Source: Planctomycetota bacterium
GTDB taxonomy: Bacteria > Planctomycetota > UBA1135 > UBA2386
Length of the DNA stretch: 64,000 nucleotides
Assembly (NCBI GenBank): GCA_020849665.1
Contig: JADLFX010000074.1
Location: 1-64,000, forward strand
Direction of reading: 5' to 3'
Part shown: positions 44,289 through 53,695 of the stretch, one piece after another
Layout of the letters: the number at the start of each line of letters is the position of its first letter
Numbering within the stretch: position 1 is the first letter of the stretch
The notes under the pieces: model-generated
The model's input: the letters and a program-made list of their open reading frames with translations, nothing else
Databases searched by the model: none
Told to the model about the DNA's origin: nothing
Made by a program: the position numbers and the translations under genes

Positions 44289-44307
44289 GCCCGGCCTCCC
44301 CCCGCGC

Positions 44308-45474
44308 TCACTGGATCAGGATCGTCGTGGCAGACGTCAGCGCCATGTTGGCGAACCCGGCGTTGAACACCAGCGCCTGCGCCTTCACGAACTGGCCTCG
44401 GGCCGTGGGGCCGAGGGTGGGGATGGCGACGCGGTTGGCCTCGCCCTGGTTGTAGACGCCGCCCGCGCTCAGGGTCAGCACGTTGCCGACGAAGAGCGTC
44501 AGGAACGGGTCGGTGGGGTCGAGGAGCAGGCCGCCCCACGGCGTGGGCACCTTCCCCGCGAACCAGTTCACGCTCCCGTTCAGGAACACCACGGCCGAAC
44601 CCGTGCTGCCGTAGGTGTTGCCCGCGCGCACGTCGAACCACAGCGAGCCCTGGGTCGACGTGGCCCAGTCGGCCCAGCAGGCCCCGAGACCGCGGTGGAA
44701 CTCGCTGGCGAGCGGCGGGCTGATGTAGCTGTTGCTGTGGTATCCGGTGGCCGTGAGGATCGGCTCCTGCACGAGGAACCCGAGCTTCGGCCGGAACAGG
44801 CTGCCGCTGCTGAGCCCCACGGTGCGCGGGTTGCTGCCGGTCGTGTAGCCGCAGTACACGAGGCCGCCGGGGCCGTAGCCGCCGTAGTAGTCGCAGGCCA
44901 TGGTCTGTCCGCCCTGCGGGTCGTCCCGGTACTCGCCGCCGCGGTACTCGGCGAAGAGCAGGAGGTCGACGTCGGGGATCGCCACCGGCGTCGCCAGCGT
45001 CGTGCTGATGTCGAACACCGGCCCGTTGGGGATCGCCACCGGCGCGTCCGCGACGACCAGGAGGTCTGCGCCGCTGGGCGCATGCGTCCGGTGGTAGGGA
45101 CCCTGGCCTGGCTGCGACGGGGCGATGCCCATCTTCATCTGGTAGTGGTTCGGCGCCGGGAACGTGGCCACCGCGGCGCCCACGCGCACCGACTGCAGGA
45201 TGCCCGTGACGGTGAAGTAGTTGGCGCCCTGGTGGCCCTGCTGCGCGCGCAGCTTGGGCGTGTGGGTCCACAGGCGCGTGCCGGCCGCGACGCCGGGGGG
45301 CGTGGCCGAGTCGTAGCCCGGCGGCACGGTGGGCGAGTAGGGGTAGTAGTTGCCCGTGCCCGGGTGCTGGAGCGTCGAGCGGACCGTGCGCGTGTTGTTC
45401 ACGACGAGCTCGGCGTCCTGGGCGAAGAGGGAGCTGGCGAGCACGGCGCTCGCGAGGAGCAATGGCATGTGCAT
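44308..45474 (-). CDS. Secreted array protein C, unknown family
   Basis: 388 aa, paralogue of A, B and D and closest to D. Signal peptide MHMPLLLASAVLASSLFAQ, Gln-initial after cleavage; translation may start at the second Met (45468). Shared segments: VNNTRTVRSTLQHPGTGNYYPYS, AAGTRLWTHTPKLRAQQG, FPAPNHYQMKMGI, LLLFAEYRGGEYRDDPQGG, TTGSNPRTVGL, WFDVRAGNTYGSTGSAVVF, PTPWGGLLLDPTDP and the C-terminal FNAGFANMALTSATTILIQ. The HPGTGNYYPYS variant groups it with D against A/B (HPITNNPYP). No companion gene directly follows. Function unknown. Confidence 0.72.
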   Translation of the reverse strand: MHMPLLLASAVLASSLFAQDAELVVNNTRTVRSTLQHPGTGNYYPYSPTVPPGYDSATPPGVAAGTRLWTHTPKLRAQQGHQGANYFTVTGILQSVRVGAAVATFPAPNHYQMKMGIAPSQPGQGPYHRTHAPSGADLLVVADAPVAIPNGPVFDISTTLATPVAIPDVDLLLFAEYRGGEYRDDPQGGQTMACDYYGGYGPGGLVYCGYTTGSNPRTVGLSSGSLFRPKLGFLVQEPILTATGYHSNSYISPPLASEFHRGLGACWADWATSTQGSLWFDVRAGNTYGSTGSAVVFLNGSVNWFAGKVPTPWGGLLLDPTDPFLTLFVGNVLTLSAGGVYNQGEANRVAIPTLGPTARGQFVKAQALVFNAGFANMALTSATTILIQ

Positions 45475-45548
45475 GGCGTTTGGCGGTGGAGGCAGGCGGG
45501 CCTGTGCACCGGCGGAGGAGCGCCGGCGTCCGGCCCGTGGACGGGCGC

Positions 45549-45554
45549 AGGATA
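45549..45554 (-). promoter_or_regulatory. Candidate -10 box (TATCCT) of array gene C
   Basis: Minus-strand TATCCT, 75-80 bp upstream of the ATG at 45474. It is directly adjacent to a CCGCG/CGCGG inverted repeat (45555-45567). Same hexamer as upstream of A and B. Confidence 0.3.
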
Positions 45555-45577
45555 CCGCGTCACGCGGCGGCGGTGGG

Positions 45578-45604
45578 CCGGTCCCCGTGGACGGCCCGGA
45601 CCGG
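45578..45604 (-). terminator. Hairpin after companion 2
   Basis: CCGGTCC (45578-45584) pairs with GGACCGG (45598-45604) around a 13-nt loop, 50 bp downstream of the companion 2 stop and just upstream of the array gene C promoter candidate. It could insulate the D-companion 2 unit from C. Confidence 0.35.
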
Positions 45605-45654
45605 CGGCGGGCGGGGGCCGGGCGCGTACGGACGGCGGCGGTGCGCGGGTGCTC

Positions 45655-46251
45655 CTACCGCGCGCCGGGTCGGGTGCCCGGCTCCCCGGGCGGGAGGATC
45701 TCCGAGGCGGGTTGCGGCGTGCCGTGGCGCGTGGCGGGGTCCCAGTAGGTGTCGTTGCCGACGCTCACCTGGTGATAGCAGGAGGTCGTGGCCGAGCCGT
45801 CCGCGTGCACCCACCACTCCAGCCCCGCGGCGTCGACGAACTTCTCGACCACCGGCGGCACGGGTCCGCGCGCGGGGTCCCGGTGCAGCTTCGGGGCCCA
45901 GGTCATCCCGTTCAGGAAGGGCAGGAAGGTGCCATCGGGCAGCGGGATCCCGTTGTCGACGCGCGGGAGCGAACGCACGGGGATCCGCGTGCCGGGTGGA
46001 TGGGGGGAGCGCACGTGCAGCGCGCTGGGCGCGCGCGTGCTGGTCAGGAACGCCACGGGCGGCACGGCGACGGCGGGGGCCTCGGCCGTGATCGGCTGCG
46101 TCGCGGGTGCCGGCCGCGTGGCGGCGGGAGGCGGGGGCGCAGGCGCGGGCGGGAGGTCCGCCGCGCGCCCCCACCACAGCGCCGCGCCCCCGGCCGCCGC
46201 CAGCGCGACGCAGCCGAGGAGCACGGCCGGGACCTTGGGTGCCCCGCTCAC
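45655..46251 (-). CDS. Companion protein 2: membrane-anchored, unknown family
   Basis: 198 aa from GTG 46251, which overlaps the stop codon of array gene D (GTGA). An N-terminal helix (VPAVLLGCVALAAAGGAALWW) is followed by a Pro/Ala/Thr-rich linker (about 30-75). The conserved domain has LHVRSPHPPGTRIPVRSLPRV, DGTFLPFLNGMTWAPK, VPPVVEKFVDAAGLEWWVHADGS, ATTSCYHQV and TYWDPATRH. It is a clear paralogue of companion 1 (38576-39175) with the same length and layout. Translational coupling to D is the strongest evidence that companion and array protein work together. The linker suggests an anchored domain reaching into the periplasm. No known family. Confidence 0.65.
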   Translation of the reverse strand: MSGAPKVPAVLLGCVALAAAGGAALWWGRAADLPPAPAPPPPAATRPAPATQPITAEAPAVAVPPVAFLTSTRAPSALHVRSPHPPGTRIPVRSLPRVDNGIPLPDGTFLPFLNGMTWAPKLHRDPARGPVPPVVEKFVDAAGLEWWVHADGSATTSCYHQVSVGNDTYWDPATRHGTPQPASEILPPGEPGTRPGAR

Positions 46252-47414
46252 TCCACGAGGATCGCCGCGGCGCCGGTCAGCGTCAGGTTGGTGAAGCCCT
46301 GGTTGAAGACGATGGCCTGCACCTTCAGGACGTTCCCGCGCGCGCTGGCACCGAGCGCCGGGACCGCGATCGCCTGGCTCTCGCCGCTGTAGGTGCCGCC
46401 TGCCGAGAGGGTCAGCGGGATCCCCACGAAGAGGTCGAAGTACGGGTCGACCGGCGAGAGGAAGAGGCTGCCCCACGGCGTGGGCAGCGCGCCCTGGAAC
46501 CAGCCGTTGTTGGCGAACACCACCGCGGTGCCCGTGCTGCCGAACTGGCCGCCGGCGCGCACGTCGAACCAGAGCGAACCCTGGGTCGAGGTGCTGTAGT
46601 CGGCCGCGCACGCCGCGATGCCGCGGTAGTACTCGCCGGTGAGCCGTGGCGTGTAGTAGCGGTTGGCGTGGTAGCCGGTGGCGGTGAGGACGGGTTCCTT
46701 GACGAGGAGCCCCATCTTGGGCCGATAGTCCGGCTCGCCCGAGTAGACCACCGTGCGCGGGTTGCTGCCCGTGGTGTAGCCGCAGTAGGCCAGCGCGCCC
46801 GGGCCCTTGCCGCCCTGGTAGTCGCAGCCCGCGGTCTGCCCGCCCAGCGGGTCGTCCCAGTACTCGCCGCCGCGGTACTCCAGGAAGAAGCACAGCTCCA
46901 CGTCCTGCATCGGCACCGGCGTGGCGAGCGTCGTGCTGATCTCCCAGATCGGCCCGTTGGGGATCACCGTCGGGGCGTCGGCGACGCTGAAGAGATCCGC
47001 GCCGGTCGGCGCGTGCTGGCGCTGGTAGGCGCCGGTGCCGGGCACCGTTGGCGCGATGCCGCACTTGAACTGGTAGTGGTTGGGCGCCGGGAACGAGGCC
47101 ACGGCCGGACCCACGTAGATCGACTGCGTGATGCCCGAGATCGTGAGGAAGTTCGGTCCGAGCTGGCCCGCCTGGTAGCGGAACTTCGGCGTGTAGGTCC
47201 ACAGGCGGGTGCCCGCGGCCACGCCGGGGGGCGTGGCGCTGGCGTAGCCGGGCGGCGTGGTCGGCGAGTACGGGTAGTAGTTGCCCGTGCCGGGGTGCTG
47301 GCCGGTGGAGCGCACGCGGAAGAAGTTGTTGACCGCGAGTTCGGGGTCCTGGGCGGAGAGTGCTGCGGCCAGGCTGGCGAAGGCGACCAGCGCCGCGAGA
47401 GAGGGAGCTTGCAT
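46248..47414 (-). CDS. Secreted array protein D, unknown family
   Basis: 388 aa, paralogue closest to C. Signal peptide MQAPSLAALVAFASLAAALSAQ, Gln-initial after cleavage. Shared segments: LAVNNFFRVRSTGQHPGTGN, AAGTRLWTYTPKFRYQAG, FPAPNHYQFKCGI, CFFLEYRGGEYWDDPLGG, TTGSNPRTVVYSG, WFDVRAGGQFGSTGTAVVF, PTPWGSLFLSPVDP and the C-terminal FNQGFTNLTLTGAAAILVE. It has a few more Cys than A/B (KCGI, ELCFF, GCDYQ), which may form disulfides in the periplasm. ATG 47414; the 458-aa track version adds upstream sequence. Companion 2 is translationally coupled downstream. Function unknown. Confidence 0.72.
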   Translation of the reverse strand: MQAPSLAALVAFASLAAALSAQDPELAVNNFFRVRSTGQHPGTGNYYPYSPTTPPGYASATPPGVAAGTRLWTYTPKFRYQAGQLGPNFLTISGITQSIYVGPAVASFPAPNHYQFKCGIAPTVPGTGAYQRQHAPTGADLFSVADAPTVIPNGPIWEISTTLATPVPMQDVELCFFLEYRGGEYWDDPLGGQTAGCDYQGGKGPGALAYCGYTTGSNPRTVVYSGEPDYRPKMGLLVKEPVLTATGYHANRYYTPRLTGEYYRGIAACAADYSTSTQGSLWFDVRAGGQFGSTGTAVVFANNGWFQGALPTPWGSLFLSPVDPYFDLFVGIPLTLSAGGTYSGESQAIAVPALGASARGNVLKVQAIVFNQGFTNLTLTGAAAILVE

Positions 47415-47537
47415 GGGAGTTCCTGGGTTGCGGGACGCGCCGCAGCATAGCGCACGCCGCGCCGCCGGCTTGGGGCCCGCGCCGCCGCCGCGCACGGGCC
47501 CGGGCGCGCGGTGCTCCCCCGGAACCCGCCCGCGCCG

Positions 47538-47543
47538 TAGATT
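47538..47543 (+). promoter_or_regulatory. Possible -10 box of the small lipoprotein gene
   Basis: TAGATT, a TAnnnT hexamer 25 bp upstream of the GTG start at 47569, in the divergent spacer with array gene D. No -35 element recognised. Confidence 0.25.
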
Positions 47544-47568
47544 GCCGGACCCCTCCCCGAGGCCCAAC

Positions 47569-48033
47569 GTGCAGCGCATCGCGTCGATCGCCATTCCCCT
47601 CCTCCTCGCCGCCTGCGGTGCCAACGAGGGTGCCGCGTCCGGCGGTGGCCAGTCCGCTCCCGGCGCGGGGGGCGGACCCGCCTTCCCGGCGGATCCGTAC
47701 GAGGGACCCGAGATCGAGGCCGAGCTGGAGGTGATGGAGAGCCAGCCTCCTCAGTACGCGCTGGTGGTGCGCGCCGTCTGCCCGAGCGGCGGCCACGAGC
47801 TGGTGGCCGATGGTGTGCGGCGCGCCGGAAGCGTGGCGCAGGCCCTGGTGACTCTGACCCGCCCCGGTCCCGACGAGATGGTGACCATGGCGTTCGAGAC
47901 CAAGAGCGTGCGGATCCCCCTCGATCCCGCCCCCGCGCGGATCGAGGTGCGGGTGGCCACCGCGCGCCGCAACGTGCACACGCTGGTCCCTCCGCCATAC
48001 CTGCTCGCGCGCGTGGTCGAGCGCAAGGACTGA
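47569..48033 (+). CDS. Small lipoprotein, unknown function
   Basis: 154 aa from GTG 47569. Signal MQRIASIAIPLLLAAC is a clean lipobox with the lipidated Cys at 16. A Gly/Ala/Ser-rich spacer (about 17-40) leads to a compact beta-rich domain (IEAELEVMESQPPQYALVVRAVCPSGGHELVADG ... IRIEVRVATARRNVHTL). The pattern of paired strands around a single conserved Cys suggests an Ig-like fold, but I recognise no family. The upstream part of the track ORF (47281 onward) overlaps divergent gene D and is not used. 7 bp before miaE, so probably co-transcribed with it. Confidence 0.65.
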   Translation: MQRIASIAIPLLLAACGANEGAASGGGQSAPGAGGGPAFPADPYEGPEIEAELEVMESQPPQYALVVRAVCPSGGHELVADGVRRAGSVAQALVTLTRPGPDEMVTMAFETKSVRIPLDPAPARIEVRVATARRNVHTLVPPPYLLARVVERKD

Positions 48034-48040
48034 AGCGGCC

Positions 48041-48631
48041 ATGCTGCGCCTCGAGTGGCAGACTCCCCGCGCCTGGGCGGCGCGCGCGGCGGAACACCTG
48101 GACGAGCTGCTGCGTGAACAGGCGCACCTGGAGAAGAAGGCCGCCGCGGCGGCGCTGAACCTGCTCTTCCGCCATCCGGACCGGGTGGTGCTGCAGGTGC
48201 CGCTCGCGCGGCTCGCGCGCGAGGAGCTCGAACACTTCGAGCGCGCGCAGGAGCTGCTGGAACGGCGCGGGGTGGCATTCGGCCGGCAGGTGCCGGGACC
48301 GTACGCAGAGCGGCTGCTGCAGGGCGTGCGCGCGGCGGAGCCGGAGCGCCTCCTCGACACGCTGCTGGCCTGTGCGTGCATCGAGGCGCGCTCGTGCGAA
48401 CGGATGCGCCTCCTGGCCGTCGAGCTGCGGGGCCGCGACGCCGAGCTGGCGGAGTTCTACGCGGACCTGGTGGCCAGCGAGGCCCGCCACCACGCGCTCT
48501 ACGTGCGGCTGGCCGAGCTCTGCTTCCCGCCCGCACAGGTGGCCGCGCGGCTCGCCGAGTTCCTGGCCCGCGAGGCCACGATCGCCGCCGCCGGATCGGA
48601 AGAGCCGCGCCTGCACGGGGGCGCGGTGTGA
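48041..48631 (+). CDS. miaE: tRNA-(ms2io6A)-hydroxylase-like diiron protein
   Basis: 196-aa ferritin-like four-helix protein resembling MiaE, which hydroxylates the isopentenyl group of ms2i6A37 in tRNA. Iron-ligand pattern: Glu in HLEKKAAAAALNLLF, Glu and His in AREELEHFERAQELL, Glu in CIEARSCERM and the Glu/His pair in ASEARHHALYVRLA. YAERLLQGVRAAEPERLLDTLL between them matches MiaE. The length is typical. MiaE is best known in Proteobacteria; other bacteria carry MiaE-like proteins, so substrate specificity is inferred. Its stop overlaps the start of the lipase-like gene (GTGA). Confidence 0.87.
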   Translation: MLRLEWQTPRAWAARAAEHLDELLREQAHLEKKAAAAALNLLFRHPDRVVLQVPLARLAREELEHFERAQELLERRGVAFGRQVPGPYAERLLQGVRAAEPERLLDTLLACACIEARSCERMRLLAVELRGRDAELAEFYADLVASEARHHALYVRLAELCFPPAQVAARLAEFLAREATIAAAGSEEPRLHGGAV

Positions 48632-49473
48632 ACCCGCCCGCCGCGCGCGGCGGCCGGCGCTGGTGGCGCCTGGGCCGTTGGTTCCTGGCGGTCGTCGCCG
48701 GCTACGCGGCGGCGGTGCTGGGCTTCGGGATGAACCCGTCCACGCCGGTCGACTACGCGATGAACCTCGGGCCGGCGCCGCACCACGCGGAGCTGGTCGC
48801 GCCTTCCGACGGAGTCCGCCGGCTCGTGGTGCTGCAGCACGGGTTGTGGCGCTCGGCCGGCTCGCTGTGGAAGCTCGAGCGCGCGCTGCAGGCGCACGGC
48901 TACGAGGTGCTCAACGTCTCCTACCCGAGCACCGAGGCGAGCATCGCCGAGCACGCGGCCCGGCTGCGCCCGCAGGTGTTGGCGGCGTGGCAGGCGCTCG
49001 GCCCCGGCCCGAAGGAGCTGCACCTGGTCGGCCACTCGATGGGCGGGCTGGTGCTGCGCGCGCTCGCGCAGGGCGAAGGCATGCCTGCGCCCACCACGAT
49101 GGTGACCCTGGGGACGCCGCACGGCGGGGCCGTGCTGGTGGAACTGCGCCGCGATCTCTGGCTCTTCCGCCTGCTGATGGGCAGCCGTGCCGCACTGGAG
49201 ATGGCGCCGCGCGCGCCATTCTTCGCGGGATTGCGGCCGCCGGCCTTCCCGCTGGGCACGATCGTCGGAGGGCGCGGCGACCAGCGCGGCTGGCACGACG
49301 CGATCCCGGGCGACGACGACGGTACGGTGGCGGTGGCCGAAGCCGGCCTGCAAGGCGCCGCCGACTCGATCCGGGTGCCGGTCGGGCACACGCGGATCTC
49401 GTTCGATGATCGCGCCATCCTGCAGGTGCTGGCGTTCCTCAAGGAGCGCCGGTTCCGGCGCGACCAGACCTGA
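48628..49473 (+). CDS. Alpha/beta-hydrolase, lipase/esterase-like
   Basis: 281 aa from GTG 48628, overlapping the miaE stop. A basic N-terminus and one hydrophobic helix (WFLAVVAGYAAAVLGFG, about 17-35) suggest a membrane anchor. The hydrolase fold has the oxyanion segment VVLQHGLWRSAGSLW, the nucleophile elbow LVGHSMGGLVLRAL (Ser near 133), TLGTPHGGAVL, an acid in DDDGTVAVAEA and a catalytic His in VPVGHTRISFD. This is the pattern of triacylglycerol-lipase-like and PGAP1-like enzymes. Substrate unknown; the predicted location is the periplasmic side of the membrane. Alternative upstream starts would lie inside miaE. Confidence 0.85.
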   Translation: MNPPAARGGRRWWRLGRWFLAVVAGYAAAVLGFGMNPSTPVDYAMNLGPAPHHAELVAPSDGVRRLVVLQHGLWRSAGSLWKLERALQAHGYEVLNVSYPSTEASIAEHAARLRPQVLAAWQALGPGPKELHLVGHSMGGLVLRALAQGEGMPAPTTMVTLGTPHGGAVLVELRRDLWLFRLLMGSRAALEMAPRAPFFAGLRPPAFPLGTIVGGRGDQRGWHDAIPGDDDGTVAVAEAGLQGAADSIRVPVGHTRISFDDRAILQVLAFLKERRFRRDQT

Positions 49474-49573
49474 CGCTGCCGCGACCTCCGCGGCGGCCGG
49501 CCTGCCGGGGCAGCGGGGGGAATCGCATTCAAGGTCGGGGAGCCACGGGCCGAAAGACCCGATCGGCACTCCG

Positions 49574-49969
49574 ATGCGGATCCTGGTCAGCGAAGACGAT
49601 TTCGGCAGCCGCAACCTGATGTTGCGGATGCTGGCGGCGCTCGGCACCTGCGAGGTCGCCGTGGATGGCCGGGAGGCGGTGGAGGCGATCACCAAGGCCC
49701 TGGCCTCCGGCACGCCCTACGACCTCGTGTGCCTGGACGTGATGATGCCCGAGCTGGACGGCCACGCGGTCCTCACGAAGCTGCGGGAACTGGAGGCGGA
49801 GAGCGAGGAGAGCACCTTGCGCCCGGCCAAGGTCGTCATGACCACCGCGCTGAGCGACTTCAAGACCGTGTCCAGCGCGTTCCGGCTGCGGGCCGACGGC
49901 TACCTGGTCAAGCCGATCCGCAAGGCAGCGCTGCTCGCGAAGCTCCGCGAGCTGGGCCTGACGCCGTAG
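49574..49969 (+). CDS. Receiver-only response regulator (CheY-like)
   Basis: 131-aa stand-alone receiver domain. Acidic pocket residues in RILVSEDDFGSRN, phospho-acceptor Asp in LVCLDVMMPELDGHAVL (about 56), the conserved Thr in VVMTTALSD and Lys in GYLVKPIRKAALL. No output domain follows. No histidine kinase gene is nearby, so the partner is unknown. ATG 49574 is the natural start; the track's longer ORF reads back through the lipase-like gene. The 100-bp upstream spacer has no convincing promoter. Confidence 0.92.
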   Translation: MRILVSEDDFGSRNLMLRMLAALGTCEVAVDGREAVEAITKALASGTPYDLVCLDVMMPELDGHAVLTKLRELEAESEESTLRPAKVVMTTALSDFKTVSSAFRLRADGYLVKPIRKAALLAKLRELGLTP

Positions 49970-49996
49970 TCCACCCGGAGCGGTAGGCGTCGCAGC

Positions 49997-50014
49997 CGCC
50001 GCGGCGCCGCGGCG
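49997..50014. terminator. 18-bp perfect palindrome after the response regulator
   Basis: CGCCGCGGCGCCGCGGCG reads identically on both strands. It lies 27 bp downstream of the stop and is followed by GAAAG. As RNA it folds into a strong stem, fitting a terminator; as DNA it could be an operator upstream of sdhC. No U-tract. Confidence 0.4.
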
Positions 50015-50152
50015 AAAGACGGCCCGCGGGCGATCGTTGGCCGGGGTCTCCGGGGGCCGCCGCCTTTCTGCTGCCCAGGCTGGATCGGTGCGCGGCCCGC
50101 GGATTCACTACCGCGCCCCTTGCCCCCCGGCGGCGCGACGCGCTGTCCAACC

Positions 50153-50869
50153 ATGAGCTGGCTCGCCCAAGTCCTGAAGACCTCGATCGGCGGCAAGCTG
50201 GTGATGGCGATCACCGGCGTGCTGCTCTCCCTCTTCCTCGTCGGCCACCTCGCCGGGAACCTGCTCCTGTTCCGTGGCCGCGAGGCGGTGAACGACTACG
50301 CGGAGTTCCTGAAGGCATCCCCCGCGCTGCTGTGGGCGGTCCGCCTGGGACTGCTGGCGGTGTTTCTGCTGCACGTGATCACCGCACTGCGCCTTGCCGC
50401 CGCCAATCGTGCAGCCCGCCCGGTGCGATACGCCAAGGAGCACACCAACGTGGCGACGCAGGCGTCGCGCACGATGGTGCTCACCGGTCTCCTGGTGCTG
50501 GCCTACCTGCTCTTCCACCTGGCGCACTTCACCGTCGGCGTCACGCATCCGGAGCACCATGCGCTGCGCGAAGCCGTCGTGCGCGGCGGCGTGGCGACGA
50601 CGCGCCACGACGTGTTCTCGATGATGGTGAAGGGCTTCCAGCAGCCGCTGGTGTCGGGGCTCTACGCGGCCGCGATGGTGCTGCTGGGCCTGCACCTGTC
50701 GCATGGCGTGTCGTCGGTGTTCCAGACCCTGGGGCTCAACCACCCCCGCTACAACCCGATCCTGCGCAGGGTCGGGCCGGTGTTCGCGATCCTGATCGCC
50801 GCCGGATTCCTGACCCTCCCCGCCGCGGTGCTGTTCGGCTTCGTGCAGCTTCCCGCAGGAGTCCAGTGA
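50153..50869 (+). CDS. sdhC: Succinate dehydrogenase cytochrome b558 subunit
   Basis: 238-aa membrane anchor of complex II with five predicted helices. Helix His residues suited to two b hemes: [36 protein letters not shown] and [16 protein letters not shown]. The single large anchor (no SdhD) places it with the b558 type found in Bacteroidetes, Wolinella-like and Bacillus-like enzymes, where the complex may serve as succinate:menaquinone reductase or fumarate reductase. ATG 50153 ([22 protein letters not shown]). It is followed by sdhA after 1 bp. Secure. Confidence 0.93.
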   Translation: MSWLAQVLKTSIGGKLVMAITGVLLSLFLVGHLAGNLLLFRGREAVNDYAEFLKASPALLWAVRLGLLAVFLLHVITALRLAAANRAARPVRYAKEHTNVATQASRTMVLTGLLVLAYLLFHLAHFTVGVTHPEHHALREAVVRGGVATTRHDVFSMMVKGFQQPLVSGLYAAAMVLLGLHLSHGVSSVFQTLGLNHPRYNPILRRVGPVFAILIAAGFLTLPAAVLFGFVQLPAGVQ

Positions 50870-50870
50870 C

Positions 50871-52784
<1,914 letters not shown>

Positions 52785-52798
52785 CGCGGAGCGCGGAG

Positions 52799-53593
52799 AT
52801 GAGCGACACGCAGAGCATCGAACTCACCCTGCACGTCTGGCGGCAAAAGGACCGCGACGACCCGGGCCGGATGGAGACCTACGTGGCCAGGGGCGTGAAC
52901 CCGCACATGTCGTTCCTGGAGATGCTCGACGTCGTGAACGAGGGGCTCGTGCAGGAGGGCCGGGAGCCGATCGCGTTCGACCACGACTGCCGCGAGGGCA
53001 TCTGCGGCACCTGCTCGATGGTGATCAACGGCCGCCCGCACGGTCCCTGGCAGGGCACGACCGCGTGCCAGCTGCACATGCGCGCGTTCCGCCAGGGCGA
53101 CGAGGTGTGGATCGAGCCGTGGCGCGCGAAGGGCTTCCCGGTGCTGCGCGACCTGATCGTGGATCGCTCTGCCTTCGACCGGATCATCGCCGCGGGCGGC
53201 TACGTGTCGGTGAACACCGGCTCGGCGGTGGACGCCAACGCCGTGCCGATCGCCAAGGACGACGCCGAGCGCGCGTTCGACTCGGCCGCGTGCATCGGCT
53301 GTGGCGCGTGCGTGGCGGCGTGCAAGAACGCCAGCGCCATGCTCTTCGTCGGCGCCAAGGTCGCCCACCTCGGGAGCCTGCCCCAGGGGCAGCCCGAGCG
53401 CGACCGCCGTGTCCTCGCCATGGTGCGCCAGATGGACCAGGAGGGGTTCGGCAACTGCACCAACCAGTACGAGTGCGAGGCCGTGTGCCCGAAGGAGATC
53501 TCGGTGGGCGTGATCGCCCAGCTCAACCGCGACTATCTGCGCGCCGTGGCCCGCGAGAAGCCGGCGGTGCAGGAGATGGGGTCGGGGGCGTGA
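52799..53593 (+). CDS. sdhB: Succinate dehydrogenase/fumarate reductase iron-sulfur subunit
   Basis: 264 aa. N-terminal [2Fe-2S] plant-ferredoxin domain: [19 protein letters not shown] (Cys64, 69, 72) and TTACQLHM (Cys90). C-terminal domain: [17 protein letters not shown] for the [4Fe-4S] cluster and [17 protein letters not shown] completing the cluster ligands, including the [3Fe-4S] set. It carries electrons from FAD to quinone at the b558 anchor. ATG 52799 lies 14 bp after sdhA. The track's 892-aa ORF is this frame running back through sdhA. Secure. Confidence 0.96.
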   Translation: MSDTQSIELTLHVWRQKDRDDPGRMETYVARGVNPHMSFLEMLDVVNEGLVQEGREPIAFDHDCREGICGTCSMVINGRPHGPWQGTTACQLHMRAFRQGDEVWIEPWRAKGFPVLRDLIVDRSAFDRIIAAGGYVSVNTGSAVDANAVPIAKDDAERAFDSAACIGCGACVAACKNASAMLFVGAKVAHLGSLPQGQPERDRRVLAMVRQMDQEGFGNCTNQYECEAVCPKEISVGVIAQLNRDYLRAVAREKPAVQEMGSGA

Positions 53594-53640
53594 GGCGCGC
53601 GAGGATCCGGGGACGCGTCGAGGCCGGCGCGGGGTCGGGT

Positions 53641-53665
53641 CCGCCGGACGCGGCTCGGCCGGCGG
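53641..53665 (+). terminator. Hairpin after sdhB
   Basis: CCGCCGG (53641-53647) and CCGGCGG (53659-53665) pair perfectly around an 11-nt loop, 47 bp downstream of the sdhB stop. A second inverted repeat, GGCGGAT-GG-ATCCGCC (53731-53746), follows in the same spacer. No U-tract. Confidence 0.4.
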
Positions 53666-53695
53666 CGCAGACACGCCGAACGTCGCGCCGGCGTG

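Noticed and set aside
38576-47414. Array genes as recent amplification by a mobile element
   Set aside because: No flanking direct repeats or transposase, and the paralogues have diverged along their whole length into two subgroups, which points to older duplications.
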